Shown here: piece by piece, positions 9,051-16,358 of the stretch
Position numbering within the stretch: the stretch's first letter is position 1
Layout of the letters: each line of letters starts with the position of its first letter
DNA from: Planctomyces sp.
GTDB lineage: Bacteria > Planctomycetota > Planctomycetia > Planctomycetales > Planctomycetaceae
Length of the DNA: 35,389 nt
NCBI GenBank assembly: GCA_005778225.1
Contig: SXPC01000106.1
Span: forward strand, 1-35,389
Reading direction: 5' to 3'
The notes under the pieces: model-generated
Told to the model about the DNA's origin: nothing
Databases searched by the model: none
The model's input: only the letters and a program-made list of their open reading frames with translations
Position numbers and translations under genes: made by a program

Positions 9051-9521
9051 ATGGTTGAACGCATCGATTCCCAGGAAACGGATATTTCCATCCCGCAGGC
9101 GCAGTTTGTCCATACGCGTCGTGTCAATTTCAGCGACACGGACATGGCGGGGATCGTGCACTTTTCAAACTACTACCGCTACATGGAAGAAGCAGAGCAC
9201 GCCTTCTTCCGCTCGCTGGGTCTGTCGATCATGTTCCCGATGGCTGACGACGTCATGGTCGGCTGGCCACGGGTTTCCTCTCAATGCAACTACGAAGCCC
9301 CTGCTCGTTATGACGATCTGGTCGATATTCATGTCAACATCGAACGGGTCGGGGTGAAGTCGGTGACGTATCAGATGAACCTGTTCGTGGGGGAGAAGCG
9401 CATTGCGCGTGGTCGCATGAAGACTGCGTGTTGCTTGTGTCGCGCGGACCACACGCTGGAGTCGATCGAGATTCCGGTGGAGTACCGGGAGAAACTGACC
9501 GAAAGCCCATTCGTCGGGTAA
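9051..9521 (+). CDS. Acyl-CoA thioesterase (hot-dog fold, YbgC/4-hydroxybenzoyl-CoA thioesterase type)
   Basis: 156 aa, a single hot-dog domain. The active-site segment FSDTDMAGIVHFSNYYRYME carries the conserved Asp and the G-I-V-H-F-x-N-Y block of the 4HBT/YbgC family; a later VSSQCNYEAPARYDDLVDI matches the second conserved strand. It should hydrolyse an acyl-CoA or aroyl-CoA thioester in the cytoplasm as a homotetramer; the substrate cannot be told. I start at the ATG at 9051; an in-frame GTG directly before it (9048) is possible. Divergent from lpxB, but no functional link is evident. Confidence 0.88.
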   Translation: MVERIDSQETDISIPQAQFVHTRRVNFSDTDMAGIVHFSNYYRYMEEAEHAFFRSLGLSIMFPMADDVMVGWPRVSSQCNYEAPARYDDLVDIHVNIERVGVKSVTYQMNLFVGEKRIARGRMKTACCLCRADHTLESIEIPVEYREKLTESPFVG

Positions 9522-9556
9522 CTCCCTCGCACGAACAGAAACACGGAAATGGGCGC

Positions 9557-9574
9557 CGGGTGGCTGGGGTCAGG
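9557..9574. repeat. CTGACCCCAG repeat, inverted copy
   Basis: 18 bases identical, in reverse orientation, to 1250-1267 (CCTGACCCCAGCCACCCG). It is a single arm without the stem-loop partner seen at 1232-1260, and lies 31 bases before a copy of the 33-base repeat at 9606-9638. Confidence 0.75.
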
Positions 9575-9605
9575 GGCGAACGGTGTTTGGCCGTTGGATG
9601 CGTAT

Positions 9606-9638
9606 TTGGTGCGGTTCGAAGACTCACCAGCACCCTAC
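9606..9638. repeat. 33-base repeat, copy 1 (overlaps the sialidase stop codon)
   Basis: Begins TTGGTGCGGTTCGAAGAC and ends CACCAGCACCCTAC. It is an exact reverse complement of 11001-11033, so the two copies bracket the sialidase-like gene in opposite orientation. The gene's TAG stop (9635-9637) is inside the repeat. A third, imperfect copy is at 11054-11088. Confidence 0.9.
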
Positions 9639-10855
9639 TTTGCTTTCGCGGCTTTCAGGTAGTCCGCGCACGAATCCTTCATCGTCAGGTCGCGGAAGTT
9701 TTGGATGCGGTGGAAGGTCAGGTAGTTGGCATCGTGTTGGTTGTGGGCGTTGCCCGATTCGTCTTTGAATGCGGTCCGGCTGGCGACGATGAGGTCGTTG
9801 TCTTCGAAGAGCCAGTCAACGTATTGGAAGCCGACGGTTTTGTGGTCGGGGTGATGCAGGATGACGCTGCGGATTTCCCAGGTCTTGAGGTCTTTGGACA
9901 CTGCGAGGGCGAGGGTGTTGCGCTTGCTGGCGGGCTTTTCGTTGGGGACGAAGTCGGGCACCCAGTTGGTCAGCGTCCAGTAAGACTTGGTTTGTGGATC
10001 GAAGCGGATCGTAAACTTCTTGGCGCCGCCGGGGAACTCGATGAAGTCCTTTTCAGGATCGAACGTGACCTTCTTGCCATCGTCGTCAATATGCACGATT
10101 GCAGCTGTGCTTCCGAGATTGTCATCGACGCGCAGAATGTCGACGAGGTCGCCTTCAGGAGTGATGACGGCGTTGCCTTCGAGAAACGCGTTGAACTTGC
10201 CATCGAGCCATTTGGGGTTCTTCACGATCATGTCTGAGAGTAACCAGGAATCCCGGTCGAGCAGGTCTGACCCGATGGGGGCGGAGATCATCATGGCGCT
10301 ATAGCGATCTCCCCATTTTGCGCTGCGGCTGGCTTCTTCGAAGGCGCGCCACAGGCGGCCATTGTGTTCGATGATCGGCATGGGGGCGGTGTGATATTTC
10401 CCTTCGGCGATGAGGCCTGTCTTGGCATCGAGCGGTTCGGTCCAGGTGCGACCGATATCGGTGGAACGACGGATTACGAGGTCCTGGTGTTCGCCGGTCG
10501 TGCCGAGGAGATAGAGGGCGCCGTCGTGTTCAAAGATGTTGGCCCAGAAGAGGTGATCGAGCGATGCGATCTGTTTCCACGTCAGGCCGGCGTCGAGGGA
10601 TTCGAAGACGTAGGTCGGATAATTGTTTTCTTTGGCCGCGTTGGGGCCGAAGAGATCGAGCTTGGCGAGGTAATGGGTTTTGCTGAGCGCGATGATGCCG
10701 GGGGAGCCGACGTATTGTTTCTTCGCGACGCTGTCCGGGTGATGATAGATGATAACGCCAGGGACGTTGTCCTCGGTCGACGTCGATGTGGCAGGATCAG
10801 CAGCAGGCATCAACAAGGACAGCCAGGAGTTCAGGACAAGAGCGAGCGCGAACAT
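9635..10855 (-). CDS. Secreted sialidase-like (BNR/Asp-box beta-propeller) protein
   Basis: 406 aa with an N-terminal hydrophobic signal (MFALALVLNSWLSLLMPAA). Two Asp boxes are visible, SLDAGLTW and STDIGRTW (S-x-D-x-G-x-T-W), together with repeated propeller strands such as TYVFESLDAGLTW, SWLLSDMIVKNPKW and AVSKDLKTWEIRSV. This places it in the six-bladed sialidase/neuraminidase superfamily; I do not see the full catalytic Arg triad, so sialidase activity is not shown and a glycan-binding or other glycosidase role is as likely. Genes of this kind are numerous in planctomycetes, usually linked to polysaccharide use. Its stop codon falls in a 33-base repeat whose inverted twin lies upstream of its start. 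Confidence 0.75.
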   Translation of the reverse strand: MFALALVLNSWLSLLMPAADPATSTSTEDNVPGVIIYHHPDSVAKKQYVGSPGIIALSKTHYLAKLDLFGPNAAKENNYPTYVFESLDAGLTWKQIASLDHLFWANIFEHDGALYLLGTTGEHQDLVIRRSTDIGRTWTEPLDAKTGLIAEGKYHTAPMPIIEHNGRLWRAFEEASRSAKWGDRYSAMMISAPIGSDLLDRDSWLLSDMIVKNPKWLDGKFNAFLEGNAVITPEGDLVDILRVDDNLGSTAAIVHIDDDGKKVTFDPEKDFIEFPGGAKKFTIRFDPQTKSYWTLTNWVPDFVPNEKPASKRNTLALAVSKDLKTWEIRSVILHHPDHKTVGFQYVDWLFEDNDLIVASRTAFKDESGNAHNQHDANYLTFHRIQNFRDLTMKDSCADYLKAAKAK

Positions 10856-10890
10856 CGTGATAACCTTCAGGTGGGAGGGGCGAAGGGAAC

Positions 10891-10934
10891 TTCACCACGA
10901 AGGCTCAAAGAACACCAAGGTTCACAAAGGTGAA
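10891..10934. repeat. CACRAAG-type minisatellite-like repeat
   Basis: Starts TTCACCACGAAGGCTCAAAG and ends TTCACAAAGGTGAA, so the ends (TTCACC/GGTGAA) are inverted. Related copies: 11112-11141 (reverse strand), and 14265-14302 with 14330-14366. Dispersed CAC(A/G)AAG repeats of this kind are widespread in several environmental phyla. Confidence 0.7.
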
Positions 10935-11000
10935 CCGCTGATGACCAGCCTTCTGGATCAATTTTAAAGCCAGAATTATAATTCAAGTCATATTTGAAAT

Positions 11001-11088
11001 GTAGGGTGCTGGTGAGTCTTCGAACCGCACCAAAACGACGTTCGATTGCACAATTGGTGCGGTTCGCAAAGCCTCACCGGCACCCTAC
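11001..11088. repeat. 88-base imperfect palindrome made of two copies of the 33-base repeat
   Basis: Left arm 11001-11033 (starts GTAGGGTGCTGGTGAGTC) is an exact reverse complement of 9606-9638. Right arm 11054-11088 is an imperfect inverted copy (starts TTGGTGCGGTTCGCAAAG, ends CACCCTAC). The loop is 20 bases. The whole would form a long cruciform or hairpin upstream of the sialidase-like gene and downstream of the VWA gene. Confidence 0.88.
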
Positions 11089-11111
11089 ATTCTATAAGAC
11101 CACTACGCCTA

Positions 11112-11141
11112 CTTAGTGCCCTCCGAGTCTTTGTGGTGAAG
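11112..11141. repeat. CACRAAG-type repeat, reverse copy
   Basis: Read on the minus strand it starts CTTCACCACAAAGACTCGG and ends GGCACTAAG, matching the layout of 10891-10934. It lies about 12 bases downstream of the VWA gene stop. Confidence 0.6.
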
Positions 11142-11152
11142 TCTGTTCTTAA

Positions 11153-12988
11153 CTACGAAGCCGACGAGGCGGTGCGTCTTCGCAGGACCGCCCAGTCCGC
11201 GATGATGGCAGCCAGTAACGCCAGCAGGAACAGCATGATCAGGGTTGTGTAGATGCCGGTGAGGTCGAGGGATTCTGCAGTGACCGGGTCAGCGGGTTCG
11301 ATTCTCGCGGTGTTGAGGGCGAGCAGGTCGGACTCGTCGCGGTCGAAGAAATTGACGGCGAAGCGGGCCAGGGTCACGTCGTCCTGTTTGATCTCGTAGA
11401 TGCCTGTTTCGTCGACGAGCGGGAGTTCGATCAGACGCGTCGACGGCAGGGGACGTGAGTCGCCGCCGGTGACGAGTCGCAGTTTGGCATTCTCATCGAC
11501 AGCAGCATCGAGCGTAAAACGAATGCGTTCGTAGGTGCGGAAGTTCCAGCGTTTGAGTCCCGGTTGATCCTGTCGACAGGCTTCCGCAAGGTTCAAAAAC
11601 AGGATCGGCCAGTCGGGGCTTTCGGTCAGCGAGGAGGTCGTCAGGTCGATATTGAGCCAGTAGGCCTGAGTTGAAAGGTCGAAGATCTTGCCAAGTAGAA
11701 CATTCGTGCCGCTGCTGATCAGAGGGGTGACCTGCTTGCCGACGACGGGCGTGATGCCACTCCAGATGACACCTTCCAGCGTGACGCCGTCGAGCAGCGG
11801 GTTACGTTTTTCGAGCAGGTAGGGACCGACGATGGCGCTGGGATTTTCTGCCGGTGCCAGCGGGCCGATGGCGAGCCAGTAGAGATCATCTCGACTGGAG
11901 ACGGGAGCTGACGCCGGGGCGATGACGAGGTCTGCGGATTCCAGGTTGGCTGTCTGCACGTCGGGCAGCAGTGAGACAATCTTCTCGATGATCTCACGCG
12001 TCGCGTCGTCAAAGCCACTGACGATGGCGACGCCAAGGGGTTTGGGTTTTGGTTCGACGAGTTTGACCTGACTGTCGATGGGGAGACGATCATCGTCGCC
12101 GGTGAGATTAATGCTGAGTTCGCCCAGCCCGCCGGGGACTTTGAACATGACGGGCTGTTCTTCGCCGGGCGTGAGCGTGACATCGTTATTGAGGAGTTGC
12201 TGATTACCGGAGGAGGCTGTCAGTTTGCCCTGGGATGGTTTGTCGCTGTAGTTTTTCAGACGCAGGTAGATTTCGCCCGAACTTGTCTCGGGTTGATACG
12301 TCCAGTTCGCGGTGACGATGGCGATGTTCGGTTCGCTGCGACCCAGCGCGACCGTCTCCATGCGTTTGGGGCCGATTGGTTGTTCGGTCTGGGCGAGGTA
12401 GTCGGTCAGGAAGAGAATCTGGCCGGCGTCTCCCGCCAGTTCAGCGGCGAGGTCCCAGGCGGGTTCGAAGGCGTGTTTCGGTTCTTGTGGCGACCAGGCG
12501 GCGAGGAGGTCATCCGCTTCGTCCCAGGTGGCTTGCGGTCCTGCGATGAGAGTCGGCCTGCGTCCCGTGCGGATGATGCTCAGTCGGGCATTGCGGCCGA
12601 GTTGGGCCATACGCGTCTCGACGGTGTCACGGGCACGACTGGCAAATGTCGGGCTGTCAGCTTTGCTGTCGACACGGGCATTCATCGATGCGGAGTGGTC
12701 AAGCACAACGATCAGATGCGGCGAGTAATCCCAGGGAGTAAAGCGAGGCTGACTGAGCAGCAGCGCGATGAGTAACGCCGCGAGAAGTTCCCACAAGAGA
12801 GACCAGGAGAGGGGCAATTGCTCGCGTCGTCGACCAGCTGACGGAGGCAGGGCATCCGCAGACCAGAGATGAATGCCCGCGATTTCCAGTCGCGGCAATC
12901 GTCGGTGAAACATGTGCAGATACACGATCACCGGAATCGACAACAGGGCCAGTAACCCCCAGGGATTCGCAAAGCTCAGGCCCCACAT
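11153..12988 (-). CDS. BatA/VWA-domain membrane protein
   Basis: 611 aa from the ATG at 12988. It starts MWGLSFANPWGLLALLSIPV, the BatA-type N-terminal membrane hairpin (one TM here, a second in LLWELLAALLIALLLSQ), then a von Willebrand A domain with an intact MIDAS start (VVLDHSASM) and Asp in FLTDYLAQ, a long periplasmic region of Ig-like and unknown segments, and a C-terminal TM (YTTLIMLFLLALLAAIIADW) with a basic tail. Such proteins usually sit with MoxR ATPases and DUF58 proteins in envelope or metalloprotein assembly; none is adjacent here. An in-frame GTG at 13051 would add 21 residues, but those would be encoded by the intergenic repeat at 13019-13039, so I reject it. Confidence 0.88.
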   Translation of the reverse strand: MWGLSFANPWGLLALLSIPVIVYLHMFHRRLPRLEIAGIHLWSADALPPSAGRRREQLPLSWSLLWELLAALLIALLLSQPRFTPWDYSPHLIVVLDHSASMNARVDSKADSPTFASRARDTVETRMAQLGRNARLSIIRTGRRPTLIAGPQATWDEADDLLAAWSPQEPKHAFEPAWDLAAELAGDAGQILFLTDYLAQTEQPIGPKRMETVALGRSEPNIAIVTANWTYQPETSSGEIYLRLKNYSDKPSQGKLTASSGNQQLLNNDVTLTPGEEQPVMFKVPGGLGELSINLTGDDDRLPIDSQVKLVEPKPKPLGVAIVSGFDDATREIIEKIVSLLPDVQTANLESADLVIAPASAPVSSRDDLYWLAIGPLAPAENPSAIVGPYLLEKRNPLLDGVTLEGVIWSGITPVVGKQVTPLISSGTNVLLGKIFDLSTQAYWLNIDLTTSSLTESPDWPILFLNLAEACRQDQPGLKRWNFRTYERIRFTLDAAVDENAKLRLVTGGDSRPLPSTRLIELPLVDETGIYEIKQDDVTLARFAVNFFDRDESDLLALNTARIEPADPVTAESLDLTGIYTTLIMLFLLALLAAIIADWAVLRRRTASSAS

Positions 12989-13018
12989 GAATGAATGTCT
13001 TTCAGAGTTTTCGGTCTG

Positions 13019-13138
13019 GTAGGGTCCGCTGTGCGGACCATCAATCGACACTAATCCCGATACCGGCTATCAACAGTTTTTACGATGCTGGTGTTTTCAG
13101 TCCCTCAAAGCGAAAATGGTCCGCACAGCGGACCCTAC
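13019..13138. repeat. Inverted pair of the GGTCCGCACAGCGGACC repeat
   Basis: Copies at 13019-13039 and 13118-13138 are exact and inverted; extended by AT they match over 23 bases (13019-13041 and 13116-13138). Each copy is itself a hairpin. The 74-74-base intervening part shows no gene. The element fills the gap between the HDAC-like gene and the VWA gene, both on the minus strand. Confidence 0.88.
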
Positions 13139-13172
13139 GAGAATACGCCCGAAACAGGCGATTCGTTGGAGA

Positions 13173-14126
13173 TCAAACATCGTTCCCGTTGAGGGCGTTC
13201 CAATGATACCAGACCGACTCGGCTAATGCTTGGATGTTATAACCACCTTCCAGAAGACTGACGAGACGACCGCCGCAGTGGGTCTCGGCGAGGCTCATCA
13301 CGATTTTTGTCATGTGGGCGAAGTCGCTGGAGTTCAAATGCAGTCCGCCGCTGCCGACGGGGTCGTCTTTGTGGGCATCGAAGCCGGCGGAGATGAAGAT
13401 CAATTCCGGTTTGGCGATGTCTGCAAATTCGGTGACCGACTTTTCGAAACGCTTCAGAACTTCTTCGCGCGGGACTTCGTGCGAGAGAGGCAGATTACAC
13501 GTTGCACCGACGCCGGCGCCGGTGCCGATTTCGTTTTTCTTGCCGGAGAACGGGTACAAAGGGAAGCGGTGCCTCGAGAAGAAGTAGACATCGTTACGGG
13601 CGTAGCAGATGTCTTGGGTGCCGTTGCCGTGGTGGACGTCCCAGTCGATGATGAGGACTCGTTTGAGGCCATAGTGATCGATCGCATGTTGAGCTGCGAT
13701 CGCGACGTTGTTGACCAGGCAGAACCCCATCGCATTGCTGACGACGGCATGGTGACCAGGAGGACGCATGAGCGAAAGGGCGTTGGAGAATTCCCCCGTC
13801 ATGACCGCATCAACAGCAGCCATCCCTGCCCCAGCGGCAAGTCGAGCCACGTCGAAGGAATTCGGCGTGAGCATCGTATCAGCGTCCCAGTAACCGCCGC
13901 CATTGCGACAGACGGCTTCGACTCGCTCCAGATATCCGTGATCATGGATCGCCTGCAGGGCCTTCATCGGAGCGGGCTCGAAAGGACGCGTCCAGGCATC
14001 GTGCGTTTGCACTTCCTTTGTAATGCCGAGACGTTCCCAGATCGCCTTGAGACGACCGGGACATTCCGGGTGTGTCCCGGTTTCATGCAGCAGGCAACGA
14101 CGATCAGTCAAAAGAAGAGACGACAT
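13173..14126 (-). CDS. Histone deacetylase family (class II HDAC/acetylpolyamine amidohydrolase-like) protein
   Basis: 317 aa zinc-dependent amidohydrolase with all active-site blocks: HPECPGRL at the N-terminus, RPPGHHA (the His pair of the charge relay), DWDVHHGNGT (Asp and His zinc ligands), SAGFDAHKDDP (second Asp ligand) and LLEGGYN (catalytic Tyr). Bacterial members deacetylate small molecules such as acetylpolyamines or acetoin-related targets, or acetyl-lysine; the substrate is not known. The ATG at 14126 is used; a TTG immediately before it gives one more residue. It stands alone between repeat-bearing gaps. Confidence 0.94.
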   Translation of the reverse strand: MSSLLLTDRRCLLHETGTHPECPGRLKAIWERLGITKEVQTHDAWTRPFEPAPMKALQAIHDHGYLERVEAVCRNGGGYWDADTMLTPNSFDVARLAAGAGMAAVDAVMTGEFSNALSLMRPPGHHAVVSNAMGFCLVNNVAIAAQHAIDHYGLKRVLIIDWDVHHGNGTQDICYARNDVYFFSRHRFPLYPFSGKKNEIGTGAGVGATCNLPLSHEVPREEVLKRFEKSVTEFADIAKPELIFISAGFDAHKDDPVGSGGLHLNSSDFAHMTKIVMSLAETHCGGRLVSLLEGGYNIQALAESVWYHWNALNGNDV

Positions 14127-14264
14127 CAATCCGGCAGACTTTTGAGACGGTGTGAAAATGGGTTTGTCTCATCGTACCTTGGACGAAGTCATACGCCAAC
14201 CGGGGAGAGGGGTCTTGTGCCAGCGTGAGGATCGTTTTGGAAGACGTAACCGAATAAACGGAAT

Positions 14265-14366
14265 GCACCACAAAGGCTCAAAGGACACTAAGATTCACGA
14301 AGAAATCTCTGGGTGTATTTGATTTCTCGCTTTGTGAAACTTGGTGTTTGAGTCTTCGTGTTGAAG
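14265..14366. repeat. Inverted pair of CACRAAG-type repeats running into a coding region
   Basis: Left arm 14265-14302 (GCACCACAAAGGCTCAAAG... to CACGAAG), right arm 14330-14366 reading CTTTGTGAAACTTGGTGTTT to TTGAAG, which is the reverse-complement layout. The right arm and part of the left encode the last 26 or so residues of the membrane protein at 14288-14884. Confidence 0.7.
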
Positions 14367-14884
14367 CTTTTGCGTTCCCTTTTGGCGATGCAGGCGCCAG
14401 CAATCAGAAGTATTCCCAGCGCGCTGACGACGTAGCTCGCAGAATGGGCAAAAATGCAGGAAACAAAATACGGGTGCGCGTCCAAAGGAACATTTCTCGC
14501 GAATCTTGGCGGTACAAAACAGATTCCTGTCAGGGCGCAATAGTAACCAACGATCCCCATCAGAATTGCCGCGACGGCGGTGACAGAAAAGAGTAGCAGC
14601 AGATTGAAAATGAATGCTCGAAAACCACCCACCAGTTTGCCATCCTTGATTCCCACCAGTCCAATAAGGATGCCACCAGCAAGTCCAACCCACCACGTCG
14701 CGACAACTCCCCACGCGAGTGAGAGATGATTGGGGTCTTTCGAAGCAATGATCGGGATGTGACCGATCGTGAAATACTCAATACAAACTCGTGTCGTGAC
14801 GAGATCCAGACAGATGCCGTAGGTGATCGCAGCCAGGACCCCGACAACGATGACGAGTCCATGCATCGCGCGAAAAAAAGCCAT
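14288..14884 (-). CDS. Small membrane protein of unknown function with repeat-derived C-terminus
   Basis: 198 aa, four hydrophobic segments (about 8-30, 53-78, 88-112, 143-167). No recognised family. AGGA stands 7 bases before the ATG, so translation is plausible. The sequence after AKRERK, rich in Lys, Thr and Ser (SFNTKTQTPSFTKREIKY), is encoded by the inverted CACRAAG repeat, so the original C-terminus was probably displaced by repeat insertion. Transport or signalling cannot be inferred; no partner genes are nearby. Confidence 0.65.
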   Translation of the reverse strand: MAFFRAMHGLVIVVGVLAAITYGICLDLVTTRVCIEYFTIGHIPIIASKDPNHLSLAWGVVATWWVGLAGGILIGLVGIKDGKLVGGFRAFIFNLLLLFSVTAVAAILMGIVGYYCALTGICFVPPRFARNVPLDAHPYFVSCIFAHSASYVVSALGILLIAGACIAKRERKSFNTKTQTPSFTKREIKYTQRFLRES

Positions 14885-14997
14885 GTGGGAATCCTAAATC
14901 GGATACCACATGGCGTCTACCGAAAGTCCCCGTTACTGGCGATATTCAGCGCGGAGTTCTTATTGATGGCGCATCACACAGATACGCCAGGTGCGTA

Positions 14998-16032
14998 TTA
15001 GAACCGGAGAATGAAATCGACCGTGGTACGGTTCCGCATCAGATCTTCCCGACTTGTCATCGGGATTTCGTACGCGACGCCAAGTTCGGTATTGGCAGAC
15101 GGTTTGAACTTGGTGCCGAATGCAACCGTCGCCATGTCATCACCAGCGATTCCCGGAGACCCGAGATTGAAGAAGTCACCGCCACCAATTCCGGGAATAC
15201 CTGCATTCCCGTTGCTCATGTAGTGATACCAGTTCATTTCGACCAGCCCATAGAACCGTTCTCCGAACTTCCGGTCAATATGACCAGACCAGTACCACAC
15301 CTGATTCTCTGCAGAAGTATCCGTTGGCAGACGGAATCCCGTCGCCGACAGGAAGTGCCAATGTTCAAGAAACTCCAAGCCTCCAGTCAGAAACAGATTG
15401 AACTCACCATCCCCATTACCTTGAAGAGCTCGAGGTGTGCCGACAGGGAGTTCAAAAGTCAAACCGGCTGACAACAACCGCTGATTCTCGACATCCTGAA
15501 TTAGCCCATACTTCAGTCCCAGCGAGACATCTGCCCAGCCGTCATCGACGACGTCGTTCGTCGACATAATGAAGCCATCTTTGGTGGCTATCAGTGACAA
15601 TCGCTCGGTAATCGCAGCACGAATCTGCAACGCGATCACATTGGCATGCCCCCCGCCAGCCCCCGCTGGAATATTGTGATGAACAAACATCGGGCGAAGC
15701 TCAGAAACCGTCCTCGGATCTTCAAAAAAGACAGGATTGGACATCGGGCTGATGAAATCGTCAAAACAAGGGGTCGTGCCCTGAAACGGATTCAGTGAAA
15801 GCAACCCGCTCATCAAGCCCGTTTCACCACAGCCCAGTCCAGAACAGGAATCCAGATCGCAGCAAGGATCTTCGCAGCAGTCTCCCTCACCGCACGATTC
15901 TTGAGTGACTCCGCATTGATCGCTGTGACCCAAAATCGTCCCTGCCTGACAGTTCGAGCCGGCTGCCAGTCCCAACAAAAGCAGTGCGGGTAAAGCACAT
16001 TGTCTACGCAGAAAATCACGGACAGAGAGCAT
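14998..16032 (-). CDS. Outer-membrane-type beta-rich protein with cysteine-rich N-terminus
   Basis: 344 aa from the ATG at 16032, which has AAGGA 7 bases upstream; an in-frame TTG at 16065 would add 11 residues but has no such site. A signal peptide (ALPALLLLGLAAGSNCQA) is followed by a segment with eight cysteines in about 30 residues (DQCGVTQESCGEGDCCEDP and on), then a beta-rich body with alternating strands (LSAGLTFELPVG, HFLSATGFRLP, FYGLVEMNWYHYMSN, VAFGTKFKPSANTELGVAYE) ending in VDFILRF. A terminal Phe after a last amphipathic strand is the outer membrane beta-barrel signature. The closest general class is the putative transporter/MetA-pathway phenol family; substrate unknown. Confidence 0.75.
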   Translation of the reverse strand: MLSVRDFLRRQCALPALLLLGLAAGSNCQAGTILGHSDQCGVTQESCGEGDCCEDPCCDLDSCSGLGCGETGLMSGLLSLNPFQGTTPCFDDFISPMSNPVFFEDPRTVSELRPMFVHHNIPAGAGGGHANVIALQIRAAITERLSLIATKDGFIMSTNDVVDDGWADVSLGLKYGLIQDVENQRLLSAGLTFELPVGTPRALQGNGDGEFNLFLTGGLEFLEHWHFLSATGFRLPTDTSAENQVWYWSGHIDRKFGERFYGLVEMNWYHYMSNGNAGIPGIGGGDFFNLGSPGIAGDDMATVAFGTKFKPSANTELGVAYEIPMTSREDLMRNRTTVDFILRF

Positions 16033-16358
16033 CGCAACATCCTTGTGCAAAAGAGCAATCTGCAAAGAAGCGATCCTACTGACACATGTTTGTCATCCTG
16101 ACAATGTGACAGAACGCTCCTGACGTGGATGGTTTCGACTGCAGCGATGCGTTTTTTTACAGCTCTCAGTACCCGCCGCACAATTCCTCCACTTTACCTA
16201 TTTGAAGCGAGTCGGAGTGGGAAAAGTGTGCGAATAAGGGCGTTTTAGTTCTGTTGTGAATAGTTCTTGTGGGAATTTATCGTCTGAGGTTCTTGAGGGC
16301 GCAAAGGATTGCATAACAAAGAATACGTTTTTTTACTGTTTGGCGCTTCGCGACGGCT
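16033..16358. other. Intergenic region upstream of the beta-barrel gene
   Basis: 326 bases. It contains an imperfect palindrome at 16080-16111 built on TTGTCATCCTGACAA with outer CACAT/ATGTG arms, 48 bases upstream of the beta-barrel start, a possible operator. Several T/A runs (16150-16157, 16328-16334) are present. No terminator with a stem is seen after the ABC exporter. Confidence 0.45.

Noticed and set aside
9606..9638. GGTTCGAA as the T-loop of a tRNA
   Set aside because: No acceptor or anticodon stem fits around it, and the 33-base unit occurs three times as a repeat.
9428..10237. Plus-strand frame of 269 codons
   Set aside because: It is antisense to the sialidase-like gene; the Asp boxes and signal peptide support the minus strand. 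Long antisense frames are expected from the GC-rich third positions.
10891..11141. CACRAAG repeats as a CRISPR array
   Set aside because: The units are degenerate, irregularly spaced and on both strands, with no constant spacer length and no cas genes.
12989..13051. Extended N-terminus of the VWA protein from a GTG
   Set aside because: The extra residues would be encoded by a dispersed palindrome present intergenically elsewhere; the ATG at 12988 matches the BatA family start.
13230..14228. Plus-strand frame of 332 codons
   Set aside because: Antisense to the HDAC-like gene whose active-site motifs are complete on the minus strand.
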